Assembly: GCA_023386155.1 (NCBI GenBank)
Contig: JAEWKH010000011.1
Location: forward strand, 1 to 64,000
Length of the DNA: 64,000 nucleotides
Reading direction: 5' to 3'
Source of the DNA: Pseudomonadota bacterium
GTDB taxonomy: Bacteria > Pseudomonadota > Alphaproteobacteria > Rhizobiales > Beijerinckiaceae
The notes under the pieces: model-generated
Databases searched by the model: none
Told to the model about the DNA's origin: nothing
Seen by the model: only the letters and a program-made list of their open reading frames with translations
Part shown: positions 24,444 through 34,044 of the stretch, piece by piece
Layout of the letters: each line of letters opens with the position of its first letter
Position numbering within the stretch: the first letter of the stretch is position 1
Translations under genes and position numbers: made by a program

Positions 24444-25487
24444 GTGAAGATTATGTCCTTCGCCGTTGCGGCCGGCCTTGCCGTCGCGAGCCTCACGACC
24501 ACGGCATCCGCTGCCGACATCACGGGCGCAGGCGCGACCTTTCCGTTCCCGATCTACGCCAAGTGGGCCGAGGCCTACAACAAGGAAACCGGGAACCGCA
24601 TGAACTACCAGTCCATCGGCTCCAGCGGCGGCATCCGTCAGATCCGCGCCAAGACCGTCGATTTCGGCGCGACCGATGCGCCCCTCAAGGGCGAAGATCT
24701 TCAGAAGGACGGGTTCGTCCAGTTCCCGGCCGTCATGGGCGGCGTGGTGGCCGTCTACAACGTTCAGGGCGTCGGCGCCGGCCAGCTCAAGCTGACGGGC
24801 GAGGTTCTGGCCGACATCTTCAACGGCAAGATCTCCAAGTGGAACGACGCCAAGATCGCCCAGGCCAATCCGGGCGTGACGCTTCCCGGCGCCAACATCA
24901 CCCCGATCTACCGTTCCGACGGATCGGGCACCACCAGCGTGTTCACCACCTACCTGTCCCAGGTGTCGGACAACTGGAAGAGCGGTCCGGGCGCCGGCTC
25001 CTCCGTGCAGTGGCCGGTCGGCCAGGGCGGCAAGGGCAACGAGGGCGTCGCGGCTCTCGTGAAGCAGGTGCCGAACTCCATCGGCTATGTCGAATACGCC
25101 TATGCCAAGCAGAACAGCATCCCGTTCGCCCAGCTCCAGAACAAGAACGGCAAGTTCGTGTCGCCGGAGGCCAAGACCTTCCAGGCCGCCGCAGCCAATG
25201 CCGACTGGAAGTCGGCTCCCGGCTACGGCATCTCGCTGACGAACCAGCCCGGCGACGAGGCCTGGCCGATCACGGCCCCGACCTTCATTCTCGTGCCCAA
25301 GACCCCCGAGAAGCCCGAGCAGGTGGCCGAGGCCTTGAAGTTCTTCGACTGGTCCTTCAAGAACGGCGATCAGATGGCCATCGAGCTCGATTACGTGCCG
25401 CTCCCGACCCAGCTGAAGGATCAGGTTCGCGCCACCTGGGCGAGCGAGATCAAGAACGCCTCGGGCCAGCCCGTCTTCACGCAGTAA
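24444..25487 (+). CDS. pstS: Periplasmic phosphate-binding protein
   Basis: Binds phosphate in the periplasm for the PstSCAB importer. The 347-residue precursor starts with a GTG (AGGAG seven bases upstream) and a signal peptide ending at about TTTASAA. Mature motifs are ADITGAGATFPFPIYAKWAE, YQSIGSSGGIRQI, VDFGATDAPL, YRSDGSGTTSVFTTYLS and GNEGVAALVKQVPNSIGYVEYAYA, the phosphate-contacting segments of PstS. An ATG at 24426 is in frame but leaves no ribosome site. It is the first gene behind the Pho box. Confidence 0.96.
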   Translation: MKIMSFAVAAGLAVASLTTTASAADITGAGATFPFPIYAKWAEAYNKETGNRMNYQSIGSSGGIRQIRAKTVDFGATDAPLKGEDLQKDGFVQFPAVMGGVVAVYNVQGVGAGQLKLTGEVLADIFNGKISKWNDAKIAQANPGVTLPGANITPIYRSDGSGTTSVFTTYLSQVSDNWKSGPGAGSSVQWPVGQGGKGNEGVAALVKQVPNSIGYVEYAYAKQNSIPFAQLQNKNGKFVSPEAKTFQAAAANADWKSAPGYGISLTNQPGDEAWPITAPTFILVPKTPEKPEQVAEALKFFDWSFKNGDQMAIELDYVPLPTQLKDQVRATWASEIKNASGQPVFTQ

Positions 25488-25522
25488 TCTGATCTCGATC
25501 GAACAGCAAAACGGATCGGCGA

Positions 25523-26497
25523 ATGGTGGCTCTCTCGCAAGAACGTCCGATGTCGAGCGTGGATGCTCCCGCTCGCCGATCCTCTCAACCGAGCTTCGAC
25601 CGGCTCTTCCGCCTCGCGAGCCTCGGGTCCGCCCTCCTGGTGCTGATCGTGCTCCTGGGCATCATCGGCGCCATGATCTACGGCGGCCTGCCCGCCTTCC
25701 GCGAATTCGGCCTCGGCTTCGTCACGTCGAGCGTCTGGAACGTCAACGAGGATCAGTACGGTGCGTGGGTGGCCATCGTCGGCACCCTGTCGACGGCCCT
25801 TATCGCCCTCGTCATCGGCGTCCCGCTCTCCCTCGGCATCGCGATCTTCCTCACGCAGCTCTGCCCGCCCTGGCTCAAGCGCCCCGTGGCGACGACCATT
25901 GAGCTCCTCGCCGCCGTGCCCAGCATCATCTACGGCATGTGGGGCCTCTTCGTCTTCGCGCCGCTCTTCGCGAACTACGTGCAGATCCCGGTGTCCAACA
26001 TCGTCGAGGGCATGCCCATCGTCGGCACCATTCTCTATGCGCGCACGCCCTCCGGGGTCGGCATCCTGACGGCGGGCATCATCCTGGCGATCATGATCAT
26101 TCCCTTCATCGCCTCGATCGCGCGCGACATTCTCGACCAGATCCCGTCCGTGCTGCGCGAGAGCGCCTACGGCATCGGCTGCACGACCTGGGAGGTGGTG
26201 CGCAACGTGCTGCTGCCGCAGGCCGGCGTCAGCATCATCGGCGCCATCATGCTCGGCCTCGGCCGGGCGCTCGGCGAGACGATGGCCGTGACCTTCGTGG
26301 TCGGCAACGCCAACCGTCTGTCGGGTTCGCTCTTCGATCCGGGCTCCACCATCGCGTCGCGCATCGCCAACGAGTTCAACGAGGCCATCGGCCTGCAGCT
26401 CAACGCCCTGATGGCTCTCGGGTGCATCCTTTTCCTGGTCACGTTCACCGTGCTCGTGCTCGCCCGCCTGCTCGTGGCGCGCGTGAAGGTCGGGTAG
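25523..26497 (+). CDS. pstC: Phosphate ABC transporter permease PstC
   Basis: One of the two membrane subunits of the phosphate importer. The 324-residue protein has six transmembrane helices and the PstC features AAVPSIIYGMWGLFVFAP and the EAA-like ESAYGIGCTTWEVVRNVLLPQA that contacts PstB, then LGLGRALGETMAVTFVVGN. It follows pstS by 35 bp and precedes pstA by 7 bp. A second ATG at 25550 is possible. Confidence 0.95.
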   Translation: MVALSQERPMSSVDAPARRSSQPSFDRLFRLASLGSALLVLIVLLGIIGAMIYGGLPAFREFGLGFVTSSVWNVNEDQYGAWVAIVGTLSTALIALVIGVPLSLGIAIFLTQLCPPWLKRPVATTIELLAAVPSIIYGMWGLFVFAPLFANYVQIPVSNIVEGMPIVGTILYARTPSGVGILTAGIILAIMIIPFIASIARDILDQIPSVLRESAYGIGCTTWEVVRNVLLPQAGVSIIGAIMLGLGRALGETMAVTFVVGNANRLSGSLFDPGSTIASRIANEFNEAIGLQLNALMALGCILFLVTFTVLVLARLLVARVKVG

Positions 26498-26504
26498 GAG
26501 GTTC

Positions 26505-27413
26505 ATGATGGATACCGTTCCGGGGACCCGCGCGACCGCGAGGCCGACGCCGGCTCCTGCTCCCTGGGGAAGGGTGCGCCGCAGCCGCCACGTGGCGGAC
26601 CGCGCGCTCAAGATCGTCTGCACCCTGTTCACGATCCTCGGCGCCTTCGTGCTCGGCTGGATCCTCCTGATGCTCCTCTACGAGGGCATCGGCGGCCTCT
26701 CGCCCGCGGTCTTCACCGAGACGACGCCCGGCCCGGGAACCAAGGGCGGCGGCATCGCCAACGCCATCGTGGGCAGCCTGATCCTGACCGTTCTCGGCAT
26801 CGTGGTGGCGACGCCCGTCGGCGTGCTGGCCGGCACCTATCTGGCGGAGTACGGCAAGGGCTCGAAGCTCGCGGAAGTGATCCGCTTCGTGAACGACATC
26901 CTGCTCGCCGCGCCCAGCATCCTCATCGGCCTCTTCGTCTACATGCTCATGGTGCAGCCCATGGGCGGCTATTCCGGCTGGGCCGGCGGCGTGGCGCTGG
27001 CCATCATCGCGGTTCCGGTCATCGTGCGCACCACCGAGGACATGCTGCGCCTCGTGCCCGGTCCCCTGCGCGAAGCCGGGGTGGCGCTCGGCGCGCCCAT
27101 GTCGACCGTGATCATCAAGATCAGCTGGAGAGCGGCCCGCGCCGGCATGGTCACCGGCGTGCTGCTCGCCACGGCGCGCATCGCCGGCGAGACGGCGCCG
27201 CTGCTCTTCACCGCGCTCAACAACAATTTCTGGTTCAACCCGACCCTGATGGGCGGCGTCTCGAACCTGCCGGTCATGATCTACCAGTTCGCGCTCTCGC
27301 CTTACGAGAACTGGCGCGAGCTCGCCTGGGCCGGCGCCCTCATCATCACCCTGTCGATCCTGGCGCTGTCCATCGTGGCGCGCCTGCTCCTGAGGAAGGA
27401 TAAAGTCCGATGA
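26505..27413 (+). CDS. pstA: Phosphate ABC transporter permease PstA
   Basis: Second membrane subunit of the phosphate importer, 302 residues, six helices. Characteristic stretches are GIANAIVGSLILTVLGIVVA, PVGVLAGTYLAEYG, NDILLAAPSILIGLFVYMLM, the EAA-like loop REAGVALGAPMSTVIIKISW, and TARIAGETAPLLFTALNNNFW. AGGAGG lies just before the ATG. Its stop overlaps the pstB start by four bases (ATGA). Confidence 0.95.
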   Translation: MMDTVPGTRATARPTPAPAPWGRVRRSRHVADRALKIVCTLFTILGAFVLGWILLMLLYEGIGGLSPAVFTETTPGPGTKGGGIANAIVGSLILTVLGIVVATPVGVLAGTYLAEYGKGSKLAEVIRFVNDILLAAPSILIGLFVYMLMVQPMGGYSGWAGGVALAIIAVPVIVRTTEDMLRLVPGPLREAGVALGAPMSTVIIKISWRAARAGMVTGVLLATARIAGETAPLLFTALNNNFWFNPTLMGGVSNLPVMIYQFALSPYENWRELAWAGALIITLSILALSIVARLLLRKDKVR

Positions 27414-28228
27414 GCACGATTGCCCTCGACACGAGCAGCGCCATCGGCAACACGGCCGCTGCCGATACCGGCGCGCCGGTGCGCATCGCCGTCAGGAACC
27501 TCAACTTCTACTACGGCGATTTCCGCAGCCTGAAGGACATCTCGCTCGACTTCTACGACCGGCAGGTGACGGCCCTCATCGGCCCCTCCGGCTGCGGAAA
27601 GTCGACGCTGCTGCGCACCTTCAACCGTATCTACAGCCTCTATCCCGAGCAGCGCGCCGACGGCCAGATCCTGCTCGACGGGCAGAACGTGCTCTCGTCC
27701 AGCATCGACGTGAACGAGCTGCGCGCCCGTGTCGGCATGGTGTTCCAGAAGCCGACGCCGTTTCCCATGTCGATCTACGACAACATCGCCTTCGGCATCC
27801 GCCTTTACGAGAAGCTGTCGAAATCCGAACTCGACGGGCGCGTCGAGGAGGCTCTGCGCAAGGCGGCATTGTGGGACGAGGTGAAGGACAAGCTGCGCCA
27901 GTCCGGCATGGGCCTGTCGGGCGGCCAGCAGCAGCGCCTGTGCATCGCGCGCACCATCGCGCAGCGGCCGGAGGTGATCCTGCTCGACGAGCCGACCTCG
28001 GCGCTCGACCCGATCTCCACCGGCAAGATCGAGGAGCTGATCGAGCAGCTCCGCTCGGAGTTCACCATCGTGATCGTCACGCACAACATGCAGCAGGCGG
28101 CGCGCATCTCGCAATTCACGGCGTTCATGTATCTAGGCGAGCTCGTGGAGTTCGGGCCGACCACCAGGATGTTCATGAACCCGACCAAGAAACAGACCCA
28201 GGACTACATCACGGGCCGCTTCGGCTGA
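27410..28228 (+). CDS. pstB: Phosphate ABC transporter ATP-binding protein
   Basis: ATPase of the phosphate importer, 272 residues. Walker A GPSGCGKSTLLRTFNRIYSL, the Q-loop VGMVFQKPTPFPMSIYDNIA, signature LSGGQQQRLCIARTIA, Walker B VILLDEPTSALDP and the H-loop IVIVTHNMQQAARIS are all present and PstB-specific. It overlaps pstA by four bases; phoU follows after 25 bp. Confidence 0.97.
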   Translation: MSTIALDTSSAIGNTAAADTGAPVRIAVRNLNFYYGDFRSLKDISLDFYDRQVTALIGPSGCGKSTLLRTFNRIYSLYPEQRADGQILLDGQNVLSSSIDVNELRARVGMVFQKPTPFPMSIYDNIAFGIRLYEKLSKSELDGRVEEALRKAALWDEVKDKLRQSGMGLSGGQQQRLCIARTIAQRPEVILLDEPTSALDPISTGKIEELIEQLRSEFTIVIVTHNMQQAARISQFTAFMYLGELVEFGPTTRMFMNPTKKQTQDYITGRFG

Positions 28229-28253
28229 TCGAAGCGGTTTACGGAGGACCTCC

Positions 28254-28967
28254 ATGTCAGAGCATATCGTCCGCTCCTACGACACCGATCTCCAGGGGCT
28301 CCGGCAGCGCATCGCCGAGATGGGCGGCATTGCCGAGAAGATGCTGGTGGATTCCGTCGATGCGCTGGCCCGCCACGACAAGCCCCTGGCCCAGACGGTG
28401 ATCGCCTCGGATCCTCGCCTCGACATTCTTCATCGCGAGGTCGAGGAGAACGCCATCCTGACCATCGCGCGGCGCCAGCCGCTGGCGGTCGACCTGCGCG
28501 AGACCATCTCGGCCATCCGCATCGCGGGCGACGTGGAACGTATCGGCGACCTGGCCAAGAACATCGCCAAGCGCGCGGTGGCCATCGGGGACGATTTCCA
28601 GCCGCACAAGATCGTCGTCGGGCTCCGGCACATGAACGACCTGGTGCTGGGACAGCTCAAGGACGTGCTTGACGCCTATGCGCAGAAGGACACCGCGAAG
28701 GCGCTCGACGTCTGGAAGCGGGACGGCGCGATCGACGCGCTCTACACCTCGCTGTTCCGGGAACTCCTGACCTACATGATGGAGGACCCGCGCAACATCT
28801 CGTTCTGCACGCATCTCCTGTTCTGCGCCAAGAACATCGAGCGCATCGGCGACCACACCACCAACATCGCCGAGACGGTTCACTACCTCGTCACCGGCGA
28901 GACCCTGGCCATCGACCGGCCCAAGAACGACCGCTCCATCGACGCGACGGTCGGGACCGGAGCCTGA
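28254..28967 (+). CDS. phoU: Phosphate signalling regulator PhoU
   Basis: A 237-residue all-helical protein that links PstB activity to PhoR and restrains the Pho response when phosphate is plentiful. It has the two PhoU repeats with the metal-binding signatures RIAGDVERIGDLAKNIAKR and FCAKNIERIGDHTTNIAETV. It lies between pstB and phoB, two bases from phoB. Confidence 0.96.
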   Translation: MSEHIVRSYDTDLQGLRQRIAEMGGIAEKMLVDSVDALARHDKPLAQTVIASDPRLDILHREVEENAILTIARRQPLAVDLRETISAIRIAGDVERIGDLAKNIAKRAVAIGDDFQPHKIVVGLRHMNDLVLGQLKDVLDAYAQKDTAKALDVWKRDGAIDALYTSLFRELLTYMMEDPRNISFCTHLLFCAKNIERIGDHTTNIAETVHYLVTGETLAIDRPKNDRSIDATVGTGA

Positions 28968-28969
28968 TC

Positions 28970-29686
28970 ATGGGACCTCGCGTTCTGATCGTCGAGGACG
29001 AAGAGCCCCTGATGCTCCTCCTGCGCTACAACCTCGAGGCCGAGGGCTACGAGGTGGACAGCGTCTCGCGGGGCGACGAGGCGGAGATCCGCCTGCGGGA
29101 GCAGGTGCCCGACATCGTGCTGCTCGACTGGATGTTGCCAGGGCTCTCCGGGATCGAGCTGTGCCGGCGCATCCGCGCCCGCACGGAGACCGAGCGCCTG
29201 CCGGTGATCATGCTCACCGCCCGCGGCGAGGAGGGCGACCGCATCCGCGGCCTGTCCACCGGCGCCGACGACTACATCGTCAAGCCCTTCTCGGTGCCGG
29301 AGCTGCTGGCGCGGGTCCGGGCGCTCCTGCGCCGGGCGAAGCCCGCGCATATCGCGACCCTGCTCAAGGCGGGCGACATCGAGCTCGACCGCGAGACCCA
29401 CCGCGTGCGCCGCGCCGGCCAGGAGCTGCATCTGGGGCCGACCGAGTTCCGCCTGCTCGAATTCCTGATGCAGAGCCCCGGCCGCGTCTATTCCCGCGAG
29501 CACCTGCTCAACGCCGTCTGGGGCCACGACGTCTATATCGACGAGCGCACCGTGGACGTGCATGTGGGCCGCCTGCGCAAGGCCATCAACCTGCCGCGCC
29601 GACCCGACCCGATCCGCACCGTCCGGGGTGCCGGCTATTCCTTCGACGAGACCTTCGCCCGCGAGGAGCAGGCCGCGAGCGCCTGA
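28970..29686 (+). CDS. phoB: Phosphate regulon response regulator PhoB
   Basis: An OmpR-family response regulator of 238 residues. The receiver domain has the acidic pocket EDE, phospho-acceptor Asp53 in IVLLDWMLPG, Thr in MLTARGEEGDR and Lys in IVKPFSVPELLARV. The winged-helix domain (about residues 130-228) shows LGPTEFRLLEFLMQSPGRVY and DERTVDVHVGRLRKAIN. It should bind the Pho box at 24240-24267. Last gene of the operon, before a strong terminator. Confidence 0.96.
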   Translation: MGPRVLIVEDEEPLMLLLRYNLEAEGYEVDSVSRGDEAEIRLREQVPDIVLLDWMLPGLSGIELCRRIRARTETERLPVIMLTARGEEGDRIRGLSTGADDYIVKPFSVPELLARVRALLRRAKPAHIATLLKAGDIELDRETHRVRRAGQELHLGPTEFRLLEFLMQSPGRVYSREHLLNAVWGHDVYIDERTVDVHVGRLRKAINLPRRPDPIRTVRGAGYSFDETFAREEQAASA

Positions 29687-29719
29687 CATCCTCGAGCCTG
29701 GACAAGAACTGGACAAGAA

Positions 29720-29753
29720 AAAGGCCGCGCTGAAGGCGTTCAGCGCGGCCTTT
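29720..29753. terminator. Bidirectional terminator between phoB and gcrA
   Basis: AAAGGCCGCGCTGAA (29720-29734), loop GGCG, TTCAGCGCGGCCTTT (29739-29753): a perfect 15-bp stem with A and T runs at its outer ends, so it serves both convergent genes. Confidence 0.9.
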
Positions 29754-29771
29754 CTGTTGGAAAGCCCTGTC

Positions 29772-30308
<537 letters not shown>

Positions 30309-30578
30309 TTTTAAACTTGCCTCCATCGTGACCGGCTTCAAGCCCAGAATCCCGGATGCCTCGCGGACAGGTTTTTGATGTCCGACCGCGTTGCGAGCGT
30401 CGCTCCTGGGGGTGAATGCCGTGGCACGAATGCTGTACTCGACTACCCCAAAGGTACAGGATGGGTGGACTCCGGCGCAAGAGTCCCCGGACAGGCCCTG
30501 TCGTTTTCCCCAAGGAACTCGCCGGGGCCCGGGAACCGGCAAAAATTCCTTGTGATGAGTGACTTCATTTCTCTTGAA

Positions 30579-30606
30579 TTGACAGGGTCCCGCACCTCGT
30601 TAGAAT
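30579..30606 (+). promoter_or_regulatory. Sigma-70 promoter of argD-argF-hslO
   Basis: TTGACA (30579-30584), 16-base spacer, TAGAAT (30601-30606), a near-consensus housekeeping promoter pointing at argD. The predicted transcript start is at about 30613, directly before a terminator-like hairpin. Confidence 0.75.
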
Positions 30607-30615
30607 CCCCCTCGT

Positions 30616-30646
30616 GCCGCCCCCGCTGGGGCGGCGCTTTCTTTTT
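30616..30646 (+). promoter_or_regulatory. Terminator-like leader hairpin (possible attenuator)
   Basis: GCCGCCCC (30616-30623), loop CGCT, GGGGCGGC (30628-30635), then TTTCTTTTT. It has the form of an intrinsic terminator but sits right after the promoter and about 50 bases before the argD start. There is no gene upstream that it could end. A further GGGCCC/GGGCCC pairing lies just downstream and could compete. Confidence 0.6.
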
Positions 30647-30692
30647 CGGGCCCGGGTGCGACCTCGGGCCCCTCTTGAGGCGGAGACAACCC

Positions 30693-31901
30693 GTGACATC
30701 GCCATTGCTGCCGACTTTTGCCCGTGCCGAGCTTTCCTTCGAGAAGGGAGAGGGCCCCTGGCTCTACGGCCGAGACGGCGAGCGATATCTCGATTTCGGC
30801 GCCGGCATCGCGGTGAATGCCCTCGGCCATGCGCATCCGCACCTGGTGAAGGCCCTGACCGATCAGGCCGCCAAGATCTGGCACAGCTCCAACCTGTTCC
30901 AGATCCCCGAGGGCGAGCGCCTCGCCCAGCGGCTCGTCGACAACACCTTCGCGGATTTCGTCTTCTTCGCCAATTCTGGCGCCGAGGCCAACGAGGCCGC
31001 GATCAAGATGGCGCGCCGCTATCATTACGTGAACGGGAACCCCGAGCGCTTCCACATCGTCACCTTCGAGGGCGCCTTCCACGGCCGTACGCTCGGGACG
31101 ATCGCGGCCGGCGGCCAGGCCAAGTATCTGGAGGGCTTCGGCCCCAAGGCGCAGGGCTTCGACCAGGTGCCGCCCGAGGACCTGGAGGCCCTGAAGGCCG
31201 TCATCGGCCCGCACACGGCGGCCCTGATGATCGAGCCGATCCAGGGCGAGGGCGGCGTCCGGAACGTCTCGAATGCCTTCCTGCGCCAGCTGCGCGCCCT
31301 GTGCGACGAGCACGGCCTGCTCCTGATTTTCGATGAGATCCAGACCGGCGTCGGCCGCACGGGCAAGCTCTTCGCCTATGAATGGACCGGCGTGACGCCC
31401 GACATCATGACGGTCGCCAAGGGCATCGGCGGCGGCTTCCCGCTGGGCGCCTGCCTCGCCACGGCGGAGGCCGGCAAGGGCCTGACGCTTGGCACCCACG
31501 GCACGACCTTCGGGGGCAATCCCCTCGCCATGGCGGTCGGCAACGCCGTGCTCGACGTGATCCTGGAGCCCGGCTTCCTGGAGAGCGTCGAGCGCAAGGG
31601 CCTGCTTCTCAAGCAGCGCCTCGCCGAGCTGAAGGACCGCCATCCGGGCGTCATCTCCGAGGTGAGGGGGCAGGGGCTCATGATGGGCCTGCGCACCGTC
31701 GTGCCCAACACGGATTTCGTCACCGCCGCGCGCGACCAGAAACTCATCGTGATCGGGGCCGGCGACAACGTCGTCCGCCTTCTGCCGCCGCTGATCATCA
31801 CCGAGGCCGATCTCGCAGAGGCCATCAACCGTCTGGATGCCGCATGCGCGGCCATCGAGCCTAAGCAGCAAACCGCCGCTCAGCCGGGAGCAGTGCAATG
31901 A
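30693..31901 (+). CDS. argD: Acetylornithine aminotransferase
   Basis: PLP enzyme of arginine synthesis that converts N-acetylglutamate semialdehyde to N-acetylornithine (often also acting in lysine synthesis). The 402-residue protein has FFANSGAEANEAAIKMARRY, FEGAFHGRTLGTIAAGG, EPIQGEGGV, FDEIQTGVGRTGKLFAYE and the PLP lysine Lys243 in TVAKGIGGGFPLGA. The GTG at 30693 with upstream GGAG fits the family N-terminus; more upstream starts would cross the promoter. It overlaps argF by four bases. Confidence 0.95.
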   Translation: MTSPLLPTFARAELSFEKGEGPWLYGRDGERYLDFGAGIAVNALGHAHPHLVKALTDQAAKIWHSSNLFQIPEGERLAQRLVDNTFADFVFFANSGAEANEAAIKMARRYHYVNGNPERFHIVTFEGAFHGRTLGTIAAGGQAKYLEGFGPKAQGFDQVPPEDLEALKAVIGPHTAALMIEPIQGEGGVRNVSNAFLRQLRALCDEHGLLLIFDEIQTGVGRTGKLFAYEWTGVTPDIMTVAKGIGGGFPLGACLATAEAGKGLTLGTHGTTFGGNPLAMAVGNAVLDVILEPGFLESVERKGLLLKQRLAELKDRHPGVISEVRGQGLMMGLRTVVPNTDFVTAARDQKLIVIGAGDNVVRLLPPLIITEADLAEAINRLDAACAAIEPKQQTAAQPGAVQ

Positions 31902-32824
31902 AGACCCGCCATTTCCTCGATCTCAGCGACTTTTCCGGCGCGGAGATCCGGCACCTCCTCAATGTCGGCCTTGAGATCAAGGCCAAGCGCCGCCGTGGCG
32001 AGAAGGCCAAGGACCGCCCCCTCGAGGGCAAGGTCCTGGCGATGGTGTTCGACAAGCCCTCCACCCGCACCCGCGTCTCCTTCGACGTGGGCATGCGCGA
32101 GCTTGGCGGCGAGACCCTGATGCTCACCGGCAAGGAGATGCAGCTCGGCCGCGGCGAGAGCATCGCCGACACGGCGCGCGTCCTCTCGCGCTACGTGGAC
32201 GCCATCATGATCCGCACCCTCGACCATGCCATGGTGACGGAGCTCGCCCAGTACGCCACGATCCCGGTGATCAACGGCCTGACCAAGATGACGCACCCGT
32301 GCCAGATCATGGCCGACATCATGACCTTCGAGGAGCATCGCGGTTCGATCGAAGGGCGGACGATCGCCTGGACGGGCGACTCCAACAACGTGCTCGCTTC
32401 GTGGGTCCACGCGGCGGCGCGTCTCGATTTCACCCTCAACATCGCCTCCCCGCCGGAACTTGCCCCGCGCCCCGAGCTTTTGTCCTGGGCGAAACAGGAA
32501 GGGGCCAAGATCAGCGTGACCACCGATGCCTTCGAGGCCGCCGAGGGCGCCCATGCGGTCATCACCGATTGCTGGGTGTCCATGGGCGACGACGACGAGT
32601 TTCGCCGCCAGAACCTGCTCAAGCCCTATCAGGTCAACGGCAGGCTCATGGGCGTGGCCGACAAGGACGCGATCTTCATGCATTGCCTTCCCGCCCATCG
32701 CGGCGAGGAGGTGACGGACGAGGTCATGGACGGGCCGCAATCGGTGGTCTTCGACGAGGCCGAGAACCGGCTTCACGCACAGAAGGGCATCCTCGCATGG
32801 TGCCTCGGAGCAGCCAGCGCATGA
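31898..32824 (+). CDS. argF: Ornithine carbamoyltransferase
   Basis: Makes citrulline from ornithine and carbamoyl phosphate. The 308-residue protein carries the carbamoyl-phosphate motif STRTRVSFDVGM, MIRTLDHAM, HPCQIMADIMTFEEHRG, the ornithine-binding region DCWVSMGDD and HCLPAHRGEEV with the conserved Cys. It overlaps argD and hslO by four bases each, so the three are one translationally coupled operon. Confidence 0.97.
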   Translation: MKTRHFLDLSDFSGAEIRHLLNVGLEIKAKRRRGEKAKDRPLEGKVLAMVFDKPSTRTRVSFDVGMRELGGETLMLTGKEMQLGRGESIADTARVLSRYVDAIMIRTLDHAMVTELAQYATIPVINGLTKMTHPCQIMADIMTFEEHRGSIEGRTIAWTGDSNNVLASWVHAAARLDFTLNIASPPELAPRPELLSWAKQEGAKISVTTDAFEAAEGAHAVITDCWVSMGDDDEFRRQNLLKPYQVNGRLMGVADKDAIFMHCLPAHRGEEVTDEVMDGPQSVVFDEAENRLHAQKGILAWCLGAASA

Positions 32825-33816
32825 GTTCAGCATCGCTTGAAGGAACCGATGACGTCGTCCTCCCCTTTGCCGTCGAGCCCCTCGACGTGCGCGGGCGCGT
32901 GGTGCGTCTCGGCGCCTCCATCGACACCATCCTGGCCCGTCACGGCTATCCCGACATGGTGGCCCGCGTCATCGGCGAGGCTGCCGCATTGACGGTCATG
33001 CTCGGTGCGTCCCTCAAGCTCGAGGGGCGCTTCCAGCTGCAGACCAAGACCGATGGCATCATCGACATGGTGGTGGTCGACTTCAATGCGCCGGATCGGC
33101 TGCGTGCCACGGCCCGCTTCGACAAGGACAGGCTCGAGGCTCTCGGAGGCGCCTCGCCGGGAACGGGCGAGCTCCTGGGGGGCGGCTATCTGGCTATGAC
33201 CATCGACCAGGGCTCCGAGCGCAGCCGCTACCAGGGCGTCGTCGCGCTCGAAGGCCAAGGCTTCGAGGAGGCGGCGCATCAATATTTCCGCCAGTCCGAA
33301 CAGATCCCGACGCAGGTGCGTCTGGCGGTCGCCGAGCAGTTCGAGAACGGCCGCCACACCTATCGCGCCGGCGGCCTGATGATCCAGTTCCTGCCCTCCT
33401 CGTCGGAGCGCCTGCGGCAGGCCGACCTGCATCCCGGCGATATCCCGGAAGGGCATCCGTCGAACGATCTCGCACAGCCGTCCGAGGACGATGCCTGGAT
33501 GGAGGCCAAGTCCCTGGTCGGCACGATCGAGGATCACGAACTGGTCGATCCGACCGTGTCCAGCGAGACGCTGCTCTATCGCCTGTTCCACGAGCGCGGC
33601 GTGCGCGTCTTCGAGGGCCAGCCCGTGCACGAGGAATGCACCTGCTCGCACGAGCGCATCATGGGCATGATGCGCCGCTTCTCGGCAGAGGACCGTCGCG
33701 ACATGGTCGGCGATAACGGCCGCATCGGCATCACCTGCGAGTTCTGCTCGCGCTTCTACGACCTCGATCCGGCGGACGTGGAAGCCGAGATCGCCAAGTC
33801 GGACGCGTCGCCTTAG
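32821..33816 (+). CDS. hslO: Redox-activated chaperone Hsp33
   Basis: A cytoplasmic holdase switched on by oxidation. The 331-residue protein has the Hsp33 core (RVVRLGASIDTILARHGYP, LGGGYLAMTIDQG) and the C-terminal zinc/redox centre: CTC in ECTCSHERIMGMMRRF and CEFC in GITCEFCSRFYD. All four cysteines are present. The ATG overlaps the argF stop; argF-hslO linkage is common in Rhizobiales. Confidence 0.95.
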   Translation: MSSASLEGTDDVVLPFAVEPLDVRGRVVRLGASIDTILARHGYPDMVARVIGEAAALTVMLGASLKLEGRFQLQTKTDGIIDMVVVDFNAPDRLRATARFDKDRLEALGGASPGTGELLGGGYLAMTIDQGSERSRYQGVVALEGQGFEEAAHQYFRQSEQIPTQVRLAVAEQFENGRHTYRAGGLMIQFLPSSSERLRQADLHPGDIPEGHPSNDLAQPSEDDAWMEAKSLVGTIEDHELVDPTVSSETLLYRLFHERGVRVFEGQPVHEECTCSHERIMGMMRRFSAEDRRDMVGDNGRIGITCEFCSRFYDLDPADVEAEIAKSDASP

Positions 33817-33837
33817 CGACGTTCCAACACATACTCA

Positions 33838-33982
33838 TCTCATCCTGATGAGGTCGCGAAGCGACCGCCTCGACCGAGCGTCCAGAGTAAACTGGAATCT
33901 CCTTCGAGACCCAGACTGCGTCTGCTCCTCAGAGGCTGGCCCGTAAAGCGCTGGTCACTCTCCTCCCCCTTGTGGGGAGGGG
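33838..33982. repeat. Mosaic intergenic repeat of Rhizobiales type
   Basis: Three short hairpins follow hslO: CTCATC-CT-GATGAG (33839-33852), GGTCGC-GAA-GCGACC (33852-33866) and CCTCCCC-CTTGT-GGGGAGG (33962-33980), with CTTCGAGAC-like sequence between. I recognise this style from multicopy intergenic elements of the order; no second copy is visible in the window. The last hairpin may serve as terminator between hslO and argE. Confidence 0.5.
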
Positions 33983-34044
33983 TGGCCGTCGCACCCTTTA
34001 TAGGCCAGACTTTCAGGATGAGGGCTGAGCGGTATGTGATGGTG

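Larger units (their letters stand above)
30309..30692. other. Divergent intergenic region gcrA / argD with argD leader
   Basis: Holds the promoters of gcrA (minus, not assigned) and of the arginine operon (plus, at 30579-30606) plus its leader hairpin. Open frames that extend argD upstream into this region read through the promoter and hairpin and are not supported. No further gene seen. Confidence 0.6.
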
